Of a stretch of 64,000 nucleotides of DNA, positions 19,208-28,056 are shown piece by piece. Both the position numbers and the translations under genes were made by a program. The notes under the pieces are model-generated. The model was not told where the DNA came from, searched no databases, and worked only from the letters and a program-made list of their open reading frames with translations. The DNA comes from Bacillus shivajii (GTDB taxonomy: Bacteria; Bacillota; Bacilli; Bacillales; Salisediminibacteriaceae). The stretch lies in contig NZ_CP084703.1 in assembly GCF_020519665.1 (NCBI RefSeq), positions 3,472,001-3,536,000 of the forward strand. The letters are read 5' to 3'. Numbering within the stretch: position 1 is the stretch's first letter; each line of letters starts with the position of its first letter.

Positions 19208-21478
19208 TTATTTATAAATAGCTTTGGCTCCATTCAAAACGAGCTTTTCTCCACGGTGGAAAAGTTCTAGCTCTTCCCCTTCTTCAAGAGAATAAGTGAC
19301 ACCACCTTGAGACATTTCGATTTTAAGCAGCGACCCTCGGAAGACAAGTTTGAATGATAATTTCTCCCATTTTTCAGGTAGCTGAGGTTTTAAATGTAGT
19401 TCGCCGTTTTTAATGCGTAGTCCTGCAAAACCATAAACGATAGCAAGCCATGTTCCACCCATGTTTGCCATATGCAGGCCGTCTTTCGTGTTTTTATGAA
19501 TATTATCGATATCTAATCGTGCCGTTTTATTAAAATAGTCATATGCCTTTTCTTGATAACCAAACTTTGATGCCATGACACTGAATACGCAATAAGAAAG
19601 AGAGGAATCGTGTGTTGTCACTTTCTCATAGTAGTCGTAAGAACGTTTCATCACATCAATGTCTTCAATATCATCTAACAAGAAATGTGCTAAAACCGTA
19701 TCTGCCTGCTTACAAACTTGATATCGATATAATGTTAATGGATGATAATTTAATAATAATGGGAACTGTTCTTCTGGCGTATTATCTAAATCCCATTTCT
19801 TCTTTTGAAGGAACGTATCATCTTGGGCATTGATTTTAAGTTCTTTATCATATGGCAAATACATCTTCTCAGCTGCTTCTTGCCACTCAGTCACTTCTTC
19901 AGGGCTAAGTGCAGTTTTTTCTAGAACTTTTTCATAGAAGGCTTGATCTTCTTGAAAAGCCGCATATGCTTTTACAGCCCACTCTAAATTATATTTTGCC
20001 ATTGCATTCGTATAATAGTTATTGTTTACAATACAAGTATACTCGTCTGGACCTGTTACGTCATCAATGCGGAACTTCCCTTCATGGAAGTGCCCCGTAT
20101 CCATCCATAAACGTGCCGTCTCAAATAGCAGTTCTGCACTGTAATTTTTAAAGAAATCATCATCTTTTGTCACTTGATAATATTGAATAAAGCTGTAAGC
20201 AATATCTGCGCTAATATGATATTGTGCAGTACCAGCTGGGAAGAATGCCGAGCTTTCTCCTCCATTAATCGTTCGCCATGGGAATAACGCCCCTTTTGTA
20301 TGACCTACTTCTTTCGCACGCTCTTTTGCAGATTCTAAAATCCCGTAACGGTTTAGCAATAAGTTTTTCGCAATCTTTGGATTTGTCATGAGGAACACTG
20401 GGAACATATAAATTTCTGTATCCCAGAAATAATGTCCTTCATATCCTTCACCAGACAAGCCCTTTGCTGCAATATTACTCTTTTCGTCTTTTCCTACGGA
20501 TTGTAATAGGTGGTATAAATTAAAACGGATTCCTTCTTGAAGCTCTTTGTCACCTTCAATTTCAATATCAGAAATTTTCCAGAACTGATCAAGATATTCG
20601 CTTTGCTTATCAAGGAGTTGGTCAAAGTTTGATACAAATACTTCATCAAGCAGCTCATTACCTGCTTCTACAAGGCTTTCTCCATGTCTAATGGTATCTG
20701 TGAAAATCGTAAACTTTTGAAACTCTATAGGTTCACTTGTTTCAAAGCTGTACGTTTCTGTAATTCCTGCTTCTTGACTTTCTTGAATATCATGTTCAAA
20801 TGAACTGCCAGTTACGTTCGTTTTCGAAGCAGCTGCGACTTTATACTTTGTTTCGTACGTTTCATCAACGACATTTGAACGGCCATTTTCGAATACTGAA
20901 TTGAGTACATTTAAACGTTTTGCATGACCAGATGCAATTCGTGGATCATTCTTGTCAACATAGTTCGTCACGTTACCGTTTACATTTGAAACAATTTGAA
21001 TGTCCATTTTCTTATTCATTGGCTCAACTGTTACATGTAAGGCAAATAACTCTTTCGTCACAAAGGAGACGATTCTTTTAAATGTAACTTTCACTTCATC
21101 ACTTTTGTTAGAACGCCAATGAACAGACCTCTCAACATAACCTTTGTCGAAAAAGAGTACTCGTTTATAATCTAGAACTTCTCCATCAAACAATGAAAAT
21201 TGTTCACCATTGATCATAATTTTCACTGTTTGTGCATCAATTATGTTTAATAGTTTTTCTTGTTGATCAGGAAACCCGTGTAACTTTTCTCCATATTCGA
21301 TATCTGTCCGATCGTGAAAGGCATTAATGTATGTGCCTCGAATAGATTTCAAATCTTCAGTATATCCTTCTTCAAAGTTTCCTCTCACACCTAAATAACC
21401 GTTTCCTAAAAAGAATAATGTTTCTTTTAGCGTTAGGTCGTTTTCCTTTATCTCTGTATCCTTAATACTCCAAACCAT
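19208..21478 (-). CDS. GH65 disaccharide phosphorylase
   Basis: The 756-residue cytoplasmic enzyme of glycoside hydrolase family 65 is an inverting phosphorylase releasing beta-D-glucose-1-phosphate from an alpha-glucoside. The start segment FFLGNGYLGVRGNFEEG, the central EGYEGHYFWDTEIYMFPVF and the catalytic Glu in DVTGPDEYTCIVNNNYYTN (Glu479) are diagnostic, and the C-terminal beta-domain follows. Members act on maltose, trehalose, kojibiose, nigerose or glucosylglycerol. The loop after the catalytic Glu (TCIVNNNYYTN) helps set specificity, but I cannot assign the substrate from it. PgmB downstream handles the product. A terminator-like hairpin separates it from the sulfatase gene upstream. 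Confidence 0.9.
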   Translation of the reverse strand: MVWSIKDTEIKENDLTLKETLFFLGNGYLGVRGNFEEGYTEDLKSIRGTYINAFHDRTDIEYGEKLHGFPDQQEKLLNIIDAQTVKIMINGEQFSLFDGEVLDYKRVLFFDKGYVERSVHWRSNKSDEVKVTFKRIVSFVTKELFALHVTVEPMNKKMDIQIVSNVNGNVTNYVDKNDPRIASGHAKRLNVLNSVFENGRSNVVDETYETKYKVAAASKTNVTGSSFEHDIQESQEAGITETYSFETSEPIEFQKFTIFTDTIRHGESLVEAGNELLDEVFVSNFDQLLDKQSEYLDQFWKISDIEIEGDKELQEGIRFNLYHLLQSVGKDEKSNIAAKGLSGEGYEGHYFWDTEIYMFPVFLMTNPKIAKNLLLNRYGILESAKERAKEVGHTKGALFPWRTINGGESSAFFPAGTAQYHISADIAYSFIQYYQVTKDDDFFKNYSAELLFETARLWMDTGHFHEGKFRIDDVTGPDEYTCIVNNNYYTNAMAKYNLEWAVKAYAAFQEDQAFYEKVLEKTALSPEEVTEWQEAAEKMYLPYDKELKINAQDDTFLQKKKWDLDNTPEEQFPLLLNYHPLTLYRYQVCKQADTVLAHFLLDDIEDIDVMKRSYDYYEKVTTHDSSLSYCVFSVMASKFGYQEKAYDYFNKTARLDIDNIHKNTKDGLHMANMGGTWLAIVYGFAGLRIKNGELHLKPQLPEKWEKLSFKLVFRGSLLKIEMSQGGVTYSLEEGEELELFHRGEKLVLNGAKAIYK

Positions 21479-21512
21479 CTGCCAACACCTCTTATCGTGA
21501 ATTTACGTCTTA

Positions 21513-21552
21513 AAAAAGAACTGTTCCACGTTAACTTGAAACAGTTCTTTTC
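21513..21552 (-). terminator. Intra-locus terminator between sulfatase and GH65 genes
   Basis: The minus strand reads AAGAACTGTT, a loop, AACAGTTCTT and then TTTTA. It lies between the sulfatase stop and the GH65 start. It could partly terminate the transporter-sulfatase transcript, so the enzymes below may be expressed at a lower level or from their own promoter. Confidence 0.75.
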
Positions 21553-21556
21553 TCCT

Positions 21557-22891
21557 TTACTTCTTGCTGTTATAAGCACGCCCAGCTTTAATTTCCTCGT
21601 CCCACTCAGGCGCAACTTGACCTTCGATCGGTCCTTTCAATAAAGGGTCATCTGTTTCTTCCATCCAATTGATAACTTCTTGTCGCAATTTTTCTAACAC
21701 ATCTTTGTATTCTGGCTGATCTGCGACATTTACTTCTTCAATAGGATCTTTTTCTAGATCATATAATTCTTCTTCTGTATTCGGAACATAATACTTATCT
21801 CTGACTATTTCTCCAGAAGGACTTGCATGTAAGTCATGAGGTAAATAGACAGCCGGGCCTTCTTCAAAATTACGAATATATTTATATTTGTTCGTCCGAA
21901 CGCCTCGCATAGGGTGATACTTATCATGCCATGTTAATTCACAAAAGAAATTTTCACGCTCAACATACTCTTCCTTCTCTTGCAAGAGTGGATAGAAACT
22001 GCGTCCATCAATATCTTCTGGTGCCTCGCCACCAACCATTTCAAGTAATGTAGGCATTAAGTCGACATTACATAATAGTTCAGTAGCTACTCCTCTTTTT
22101 GTAGCTTCATGGCCTTTCGGGAACTTCATTATCAATGCCGTTTCAAGGCCGGAATCCTTTAATGTCCCTTTTGCTCTTGGGAAGGCAATACCGTGATCAG
22201 TCGTAAACACGACAATCGTATCTTCTTGTAATCCGTAATGTTCAATTGCATCAGTAATACGTTTAATCGCTTTATCCATTTCTTTTACAGACCCCTGGAA
22301 TCGTGCAATATCTCCGCGTACTTCAGGAGTGTCTGGTAAATACGGTGGGATATCAACATATTCATCTTCATCTGGTTCAAACGCGTCAAAAGGTCGGTGT
22401 GTCTCTTCAAAGCCTAAAGAAAGGAATAATGGTTTTTCATCCCTTTTTTCATCTAATTCATTCTCTAAAAAATCAATAAACTTATCTGTTACTTCTTTAG
22501 CTGGGTTCCCCGGCACTTTATAATGATGCTCGTAGCCCAAACGATAGGCATCGAGTTCCCCTTCCATCGCTTCATGGAAGAAACCAAATAGATGAGTTTC
22601 ATAACCTAACTTACTTAGTTCTCCAGGTAATGTATTATTGTCTTCTGTCATGCTAAACCCAAGGTGGCCAAGACCCATCATTCCGTGATTATGACTATAT
22701 TTTCCTGTTAAAATACTACCACGACTTGGACTACATTGCGGTTGGGAGCAGAAGTATTGATCAAACCTTACTCCCTCCTCTGCAAGTTCATCAACTGCAG
22801 GTGTTTGAACTTTCTTTCCGTAACACCCTAAATGTGTGCCAGTATCATGAGTAATGATATAAACGATATTTGGCTGCTTCTTATTTGCCAT
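21557..22891 (-). CDS. Cytoplasmic type I sulfatase, sulfamidase (SGSH)-like
   Basis: The 444-residue alkaline-phosphatase-superfamily sulfatase has the Cys-type formylglycine motif CSPSR at residues 53-57 in QPQCSPSRGSILTGKYSHNHG. Metal-site segments are IITHDTGTHLG near residue 15 (His-Asp in place of the usual Asp-Asp) and VVFTTDHGIAFPRAKG near 230. IPPYLPDTPEVRGDIARF, HPMRGVRTNKYKYIRN and the tail ELYDLEKDPIEEVN resemble heparan N-sulfatase/sulfamidase relatives more than arylsulfatases. There is no signal peptide, so it should act inside the cell on an imported sulfate ester or sulfamate. It lies between the ABC importer genes and GH65; two maturation enzymes are encoded nearby. Confidence 0.88.
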   Translation of the reverse strand: MANKKQPNIVYIITHDTGTHLGCYGKKVQTPAVDELAEEGVRFDQYFCSQPQCSPSRGSILTGKYSHNHGMMGLGHLGFSMTEDNNTLPGELSKLGYETHLFGFFHEAMEGELDAYRLGYEHHYKVPGNPAKEVTDKFIDFLENELDEKRDEKPLFLSLGFEETHRPFDAFEPDEDEYVDIPPYLPDTPEVRGDIARFQGSVKEMDKAIKRITDAIEHYGLQEDTIVVFTTDHGIAFPRAKGTLKDSGLETALIMKFPKGHEATKRGVATELLCNVDLMPTLLEMVGGEAPEDIDGRSFYPLLQEKEEYVERENFFCELTWHDKYHPMRGVRTNKYKYIRNFEEGPAVYLPHDLHASPSGEIVRDKYYVPNTEEELYDLEKDPIEEVNVADQPEYKDVLEKLRQEVINWMEETDDPLLKGPIEGQVAPEWDEEIKAGRAYNSKK

Positions 22892-22979
22892 CCAACTCTC
22901 CCCTTTTGCAAATCAATTAAATCATATGTGAACGAATCTAAATTGATCGTAACTTTCAAACTTATTTTTTTAGAAGTGA

Positions 22980-23669
22980 TTATTGTTCTGCCTTTTCTTT
23001 AACTTTTAATGTGAAGCGATAAAAAAAGTAAAACGTTACAACTGCACTAACAGACATTGTAAAGAATACGACGACAAACCAAAACCTCATGCTCATGTAA
23101 GCAATTAATAAATGTGAAAATAAAATCATTAATGTTAATAACGGGCTACCGAGTGTAACAAAAAAGGCATTTTTCAATTGCGCTTTCTTTCCCATATCGT
23201 AATGTACATGAATAGAGAAGAAAATCATCGTATAAACAAAAAGTAAAATACCGATTATTGTAAAGATAACTGTAAATATTTCGTGTTGTTGATTAAAGTA
23301 GTATAGGTCAACTACCCAAACGGCCCACAAAGTTGTTAAAACGAAACCTACTTTAAATGCACCTTTATAATTAACCTTAAAGTTTTTCCAAAATGATTTC
23401 CAAAGTGAAACTTGTTCTTTTTTCATTACCCAATTTCTTGCAATAGCGAACACTGCAATCGTACTTGGATAAAAGAGCAGAAGTAGAGAAAGGATTAAGG
23501 GAATCCCGAACATAACCATAGCGCTAATACTTGGGCTTATAATCATAAAGAAAACAATCACAAGAATCGGTAAGTTCACAATAAACCATAAAAGGTTTAC
23601 AATGCTAAGCTTCATAATCCAATCTGCTATAATATGAATTCCACCCATAAAGCCAGATCTAGGTTGCAT
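22980..23669 (-). CDS. YesL family membrane protein (DUF624)
   Basis: The 229-residue protein has about five transmembrane helices and the family features GFMGGIHIIADWIMKLSIVNLLWFIVNLPI at the N-terminus and a SLWKSFWKNFKVNYKGAFKVG cytoplasmic loop. YesL proteins occur beside ABC importers for plant or complex glycans in Bacillus, usually with the binding protein and permeases as here, but their biochemical role is not established. It sits 57 bases after the second permease gene. Confidence 0.85.
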   Translation of the reverse strand: MQPRSGFMGGIHIIADWIMKLSIVNLLWFIVNLPILVIVFFMIISPSISAMVMFGIPLILSLLLLFYPSTIAVFAIARNWVMKKEQVSLWKSFWKNFKVNYKGAFKVGFVLTTLWAVWVVDLYYFNQQHEIFTVIFTIIGILLFVYTMIFFSIHVHYDMGKKAQLKNAFFVTLGSPLLTLMILFSHLLIAYMSMRFWFVVVFFTMSVSAVVTFYFFYRFTLKVKEKAEQ

Positions 23670-23726
23670 ATCCTTTCCCCCAATTAAGTCTTTCGTTCAT
23701 TATTTTTATACTTCAACCTCTGCTCA

Positions 23727-24563
23727 TTATTTAACTGCACCTTCACCAATTCCTTTAATAATGAATCGCTGAGCAAAGATATAAAAGATCACTACAGGGA
23801 TAACGGTTAACGTTAATCCAGCCATTGCCATGTTCCACTGAATGTTAAATTGTCCAAAGAAATAGAATGTCGTTAATGGAATCGTTCTTAAATCTGTACT
23901 TGTTAATACAAGAGATGGTAATAGGAAGTCATTCCAAATTTGAATAACATTTAAGATCATAACTGTTACTGTAATTGGCTTTAACATTGGGAAAACAATT
24001 CTCCAGAAAAGCCCAAGTTTTGTACATCCATCAATGGTTGCAGCTTCTTCAAGAGAAAGTGGAATCGATTTTACGAAACCATGGTATAAGAAAATTGCCA
24101 AACTTGCATTAAATCCGATGTGCATGAAAATTAATCCACCGTGTGTATTCAACATTGGGATTCCTGTTACTTTCATAATTTGATCCATAAACTGAAGTAA
24201 CGGCATCATGATTGTTTGGAATGGAATCAACATCGTTGCAATAAACACCATAAAGATGACGCGACTCAATGTGTTATCTGTGCGTGCTAACATCCACGCC
24301 GTCATAGATGATAGGATAACGATGAAAATAACAGACGTAACTGTGATAAAAAGCGAGTTTCCAAATGCATTTAAGAAATTCATGCGGTCCATCGCTTCAA
24401 AATAATATTGAAAACTGAATTCTCCTGGCAAAGCGAGAACATTTTCGTACATCTCTGATCGTGTCTTGAAAGAGTTGACAACCATAATGTAGATGGGAGA
24501 TAAGAAAAATAATGCTCCTAATAGGAGGAGAACCTCTCTTGCAACTTTCCATGTTTTATTCAT
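23727..24563 (-). CDS. Sugar ABC transporter permease, MalG type
   Basis: The 278-residue inner-membrane permease of the carbohydrate uptake-1 family has six transmembrane segments and the EAA cytoplasmic loop SLEEAATIDGCTKLGLFWRIVFPMLKP near residue 175 that contacts the ATPase. It overlaps the upstream permease gene by one base. No ATP-binding subunit is encoded in the locus; in Bacillus a shared ATPase such as MsmX serves several such importers. Confidence 0.93.
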   Translation of the reverse strand: MNKTWKVAREVLLLLGALFFLSPIYIMVVNSFKTRSEMYENVLALPGEFSFQYYFEAMDRMNFLNAFGNSLFITVTSVIFIVILSSMTAWMLARTDNTLSRVIFMVFIATMLIPFQTIMMPLLQFMDQIMKVTGIPMLNTHGGLIFMHIGFNASLAIFLYHGFVKSIPLSLEEAATIDGCTKLGLFWRIVFPMLKPITVTVMILNVIQIWNDFLLPSLVLTSTDLRTIPLTTFYFFGQFNIQWNMAMAGLTLTVIPVVIFYIFAQRFIIKGIGEGAVK

Positions 24564-25438
24564 TACATTTCTACCTCCCGCTTCTTAGTCATATACACCT
24601 GCGTTAATGTTATACCGGCTACTAAGATAAAGAATACAACTGCTTTCGCTTGTCCATATCCATAGTTACTGTAACCGAAAATTTCATTATAAATATGAAG
24701 TGCGAATAACTCTGTTGAGTTTACAGGGCCACCGCCTGTTAGTGATAAGTTCACATCATAAATTTTAAATCCGAATGAAAGAGTTAAGAATAAGCAAATC
24801 GTAAATGCTGGCATTAATAATGGGAAAACCACATTCTTCAGTCTTTGCCACCAATTTGCCCCATCAATATATGACGCTTCAATAATTTCATTAGAAATAC
24901 CTTGTAAACCAGTAATGTAAATAATCATCATGTATCCTGCCATCTGCCATGTAAATACAAACACTAACGCATATAACGCATAATCAGGGTTTAATAACCA
25001 GTTAAAGAAGATTGACTCAAAACCTGTTAGCTGCCCCATAATACGGAAAGCATCCGAGAAAATAAACTGCCAGATGTAACCTAAAATCAGTCCACCAATT
25101 AAGTTAGGCATGAAGAACATTGCTCTTGCTGTGTTTACTGTTCTAAGCTTCGTTGTTACGAGTAATGCTAATCCTAAAGCGATCACATTTACTGTAATTA
25201 AGGATAGGATTGTAAATTTAACCGTTAATATTCCAGAATCTATAAATCTCGAATCACCAAATAGTCTTATATAATTATCCAAACCTGCGAATGTCATAGG
25301 GTTTGCCCTTATTCCATCCCAATTAAAAAAGGAATAAAAGATCCCCATACCAAAAGGGATAAGTACGACTGTTGTAAATATTAGTATTAAAGGAAGTGTA
25401 AATAACATATACCAGCCTTTATTCTTCCAACTCTTCAA
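24563..25438 (-). CDS. Sugar ABC transporter permease, MalF type
   Basis: The 291-residue permease has six transmembrane helices and the EAA loop ISNEIIEASYIDGANWWQRLKNVVFPLLMP near residue 180. It forms a heterodimer with the MalG-type protein encoded directly downstream. The pairing with an extracellular lipoprotein upstream defines a carbohydrate uptake-1 importer for oligosaccharides or glycosides. Confidence 0.93.
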   Translation of the reverse strand: MKSWKNKGWYMLFTLPLILIFTTVVLIPFGMGIFYSFFNWDGIRANPMTFAGLDNYIRLFGDSRFIDSGILTVKFTILSLITVNVIALGLALLVTTKLRTVNTARAMFFMPNLIGGLILGYIWQFIFSDAFRIMGQLTGFESIFFNWLLNPDYALYALVFVFTWQMAGYMMIIYITGLQGISNEIIEASYIDGANWWQRLKNVVFPLLMPAFTICLFLTLSFGFKIYDVNLSLTGGGPVNSTELFALHIYNEIFGYSNYGYGQAKAVVFFILVAGITLTQVYMTKKREVEM

Positions 25439-25491
25439 GGTTCATCCCTACTTTCTATCTGTGCCATTTTTTAAATAGGCTATAAATAGTT

Positions 25492-25531
25492 GGAAGATAA
25501 ACAAAGAGTTAAATATCTTTGTCTATCTTCC
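25492..25531 (-). other. Stem-loop between binding-protein and permease genes
   Basis: GGAAGATA-(A)ACAAAGA and TCTTTGT-(C)TATCTTCC form a long stem without a T-run. Hairpins in this place usually stabilise the 3' end of the binding-protein message so it is made in excess over the permeases. Confidence 0.6.
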
Positions 25532-25547
25532 GAAAAATCATATCATT

Positions 25548-26807
25548 TTACTCGACAGTTTTTTTCCATGATTCATACATCTCATTAATAACATCCTGAC
25601 CAGTTACCGAATCATCAATAAAGAAGTTTTGCGCAGCTGGAACCCAGTCATTTACAACAAGGTTAGCTGGATAGTGTCCTTGTGACCAAGGGATCGTTTG
25701 TCCTGCATTTGTGTACTCAAGAACATCTTGTGATAGTGTGTCTAAACCAGGTGCTTCGATATTTGTGTACGCCGGAATTGCATCGAATTCTTCTACAATA
25801 TAACGGTGCCCTGTTTCACTCGTATGCATCCAATCTAAGAAGTCTAATGCCGCTTGAATTTCATCGTCACCTTTATTAGCGTTTACTGCCCAGTTTTGAC
25901 CTACACCTACAGCAAGCTTATCGTTATCCATTAATGGAACTGGAAGCATCCCAATTTCAAAGTCTAAGTCGTAGTCAGCGAACATTCCGTAGGCCCAGTT
26001 TCCTTGGTGAATCATCGCAGTTCTTCCAGTTGCAAAGTCACCAATTTGTGAATCATAGTTTTTTTCTAGTGGATTTACAGTGTTTTCGCGAATATCTTCA
26101 AGCATTTGTCCAAACGCCTCGAACTCTTCTACATCAGTGAAATCTACTTCTCCATTAGTTACCTGCTCCATAAACGCAATGTTGTCTTCTTGTAGTGAGA
26201 ATGGATAGTTACTCATATGTCCAATAAGGAAGTATCCTTCTTGTGATAGTGATAAACCTTCAACATCTTCTTCTTGAAATTGAGCTAACATATTCACGAA
26301 AGACTCATAATTAGCCACATCTTCTGGATCAATTAAATCTTTGTTGTAAACGAAGCCGAATCCTTCAACTCCGTATGGAACGCCAACTAATTTACCGTCA
26401 ATCTCCATCGCCATGTTTTCTGCGATATTATCTACATAAGATTCATCACTCATATCATAAATGTAAGAATCCATTAATCTTGCTTCCGATGCGTGACCAA
26501 TTGTGAAAATAGATGGGCCTTGGTCACTGTTCATTCGAATTTGTAGCTGCTGGAAGTAATCGTCACCTGTTGTACCCCAGATCTCTACTTCAACACCTGT
26601 TTCTTCTTCATATTCCTCAGCCATTCTTTCAAGAGCTTCAGAGATTTCTACTTTACTTTGGAAGATTGTAATCTTCTCAGCACCGCCAGTATCTCCTTCT
26701 GTTGCGTTATCGTCTCCGACATTCTCATTTGTGTCATTTCCGCAAGCTGCTAAGAATAATGATGCACTAAGTAATGCCGATAAACCTAAACCTGCTTTCT
26801 TCTTCAT
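25548..26807 (-). CDS. Sugar ABC transporter substrate-binding lipoprotein
   Basis: The 419-residue extracellular solute-binding protein of family 1 begins with a lipoprotein signal, MKKKAGLGLSALLSASLFLAAC, whose cysteine (22) should be lipidated, followed by an acidic linker (NDTNENVGDDNATEGDTGG). EEETGVEVEIWGTTGDDYFQQLQ and GVGQNWAVNANKGDDE are typical family segments. The mature protein is very acidic, as expected for a protein outside the cell in an alkaline or saline medium. It is the first gene of the importer-sulfatase unit, with palindromic operators 75-235 bases upstream. Confidence 0.92.
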   Translation of the reverse strand: MKKKAGLGLSALLSASLFLAACGNDTNENVGDDNATEGDTGGAEKITIFQSKVEISEALERMAEEYEEETGVEVEIWGTTGDDYFQQLQIRMNSDQGPSIFTIGHASEARLMDSYIYDMSDESYVDNIAENMAMEIDGKLVGVPYGVEGFGFVYNKDLIDPEDVANYESFVNMLAQFQEEDVEGLSLSQEGYFLIGHMSNYPFSLQEDNIAFMEQVTNGEVDFTDVEEFEAFGQMLEDIRENTVNPLEKNYDSQIGDFATGRTAMIHQGNWAYGMFADYDLDFEIGMLPVPLMDNDKLAVGVGQNWAVNANKGDDEIQAALDFLDWMHTSETGHRYIVEEFDAIPAYTNIEAPGLDTLSQDVLEYTNAGQTIPWSQGHYPANLVVNDWVPAAQNFFIDDSVTGQDVINEMYESWKKTVE

Positions 26808-26884
26808 GTTTCATTCCCCCATTATTTTTTTAGCCTTACAGCTACAAAGGATGCAGAAACAGCAATTATTTGCTATCCCTCTTT

Positions 26885-26912
26885 TTGAAAAGGTTTTCAA
26901 AGCTTTTGAAAA
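26885..26912. promoter_or_regulatory. Overlapping operator-like palindromes, proximal pair
   Basis: TTGAAAAGGTTTTCAA (26885-26900) overlaps TTTTCAAAGCTTTTGAAAA (26894-26912). The first shares its half-sites with the distal pair at 27017-27042. This is a likely binding region for the locus LacI or ROK regulator. Confidence 0.65.
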
Positions 26913-27016
26913 TAAAATCTCTATCTATAAAAGTACAAATCTTTTTCTTAAATAGAGAGTTTATATAATAAGCTAGCATTTTATTATTTTGTTCATTTTG
27001 GTTTTAAGTCTTCTTT

Positions 27017-27042
27017 GAAAAGCTTTTCTGAAAACCTTTTCA
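27017..27042. promoter_or_regulatory. Operator-like palindromes, distal pair
   Basis: GAAAAGCTTTTC (27017-27028, perfect) is followed at once by TGAAAACCTTTTCA (27029-27042). With the proximal pair about 130 bases away, this allows repression by DNA looping. Confidence 0.65.
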
Positions 27043-27112
27043 TAAGTTATTATGCAACTTGTATAGACAAAAGTCAACTATATATATAAGATTTTTTCTG
27101 AAAATTTTTTGC

Positions 27113-28042
27113 TTACCTTTTTATTACTCGAAAACCGATGTTCCCCGTTGATGAATCTTTCGTGTTTCCGATTCTCGCCGCGATCCGGTAACGGTTACAA
27201 TACGAATGATGACACAAATAAGATCCACCTTTTAATACTTTAAATCCAGGATCCTCTTGTTTACTATATCCTTTAATTTCACTGCAAAAGCTATCACTAC
27301 ACCATTCCCACACATTCCCAATCATATTGTATAGACCATACGCATTTGGTTTGTAAGAATCAACAGACGCAGTAGCTAGGTAACCATCTTCTTCGGTGTT
27401 TGTTAATGGGAACTTTCCTTGCCACGTGTTACATTGATGTTCTCCATCTATCATTAACTCATCTCCCCATGGATGAATCGTATCAATTGTGCCTCCCCGA
27501 GCTGCATGCTCCCATTCAAGCTCCGTTGGTAACCTCGTACCTGCCCATTCACAATAAGCATTCGCATCATTCAAAGATACATGAACGACAGGATGATCCA
27601 TCATTTCTTCAATTGATGAATCTGGGCCCATCGGATGCTTCCAAGTTGCTCCTTCAACGACACACCACCACGGTGTATTTTCAACAACTTGTAAAACATT
27701 GTGCTTATCTTTTTCACTTATAAACAAATGAAACACAAACGACCAGCCAAAACGTTCAGCATCCGTTTTATAGCCGGTATCGTCTATAAACCTTTTAAAA
27801 TCACGATTTGTCACAGCATACTGATCGATCAAATAAGAAGCAATCGCTTTTTTATACTGTGGCGTTTCAATGTCAGCTTCATAACCAACTATGGTATTCG
27901 TCCCTAAATAGGCTATTCCACCAGGAATTTCTCGAAAACGAACTTCTGGATGATTGTTTTTTGCAAGCTTATTGTCAAATTGGTAAAGCTCCTCTTTATC
28001 ACTGTTTTTTTTCCTCATTGGGGTACAGCAACATTTCTCCAT
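27113..28042 (-). CDS. Formylglycine-generating enzyme (sulfatase-modifying factor 1 type)
   Basis: The 309-residue protein of the FGE/SUMF1 fold converts the sulfatase motif cysteine to formylglycine using oxygen and copper. The two active-site cysteines are present in GGSYLCHHSYCNRYRIAAR (Cys277 and Cys282), matching the catalytic pair of human FGE. Other family signatures are HPVVHVSLNDANAYCEWAG, RLPTELEWEHAARGG and GLYNMIGNVWEWCSD. The target CSPSR sulfatase is encoded 4 kb downstream. Its gene starts 15 bases after a CHR transporter gene, so FGE and two CHR proteins form one operon. The N-terminus has an odd Cys-rich MEKCCC. Confidence 0.93.
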   Translation of the reverse strand: MEKCCCTPMRKKNSDKEELYQFDNKLAKNNHPEVRFREIPGGIAYLGTNTIVGYEADIETPQYKKAIASYLIDQYAVTNRDFKRFIDDTGYKTDAERFGWSFVFHLFISEKDKHNVLQVVENTPWWCVVEGATWKHPMGPDSSIEEMMDHPVVHVSLNDANAYCEWAGTRLPTELEWEHAARGGTIDTIHPWGDELMIDGEHQCNTWQGKFPLTNTEEDGYLATASVDSYKPNAYGLYNMIGNVWEWCSDSFCSEIKGYSKQEDPGFKVLKGGSYLCHHSYCNRYRIAARIGNTKDSSTGNIGFRVIKR

Positions 28043-28056
28043 TCTTCCACCTCGCT

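Noticed and set aside
14061-26807. Sulfoquinovose (sulfoglycolysis) locus
   Set aside because: No sulfoquinovosidase, sulfo-sugar isomerase, transaldolase or sulfolactaldehyde enzyme is present. The sulfatase splits sulfate esters or sulfamates, not the carbon-sulfur bond of sulfoquinovose.
14061-26807. Plain maltose-phosphorylase cluster like B. subtilis yvd
   Set aside because: The GH65, LacI, permease and beta-PGM parts do resemble it, but the sulfatase, two maturases, CHR pair and second (ROK) regulator are not part of that cluster. A maltose-type sugar core remains possible.
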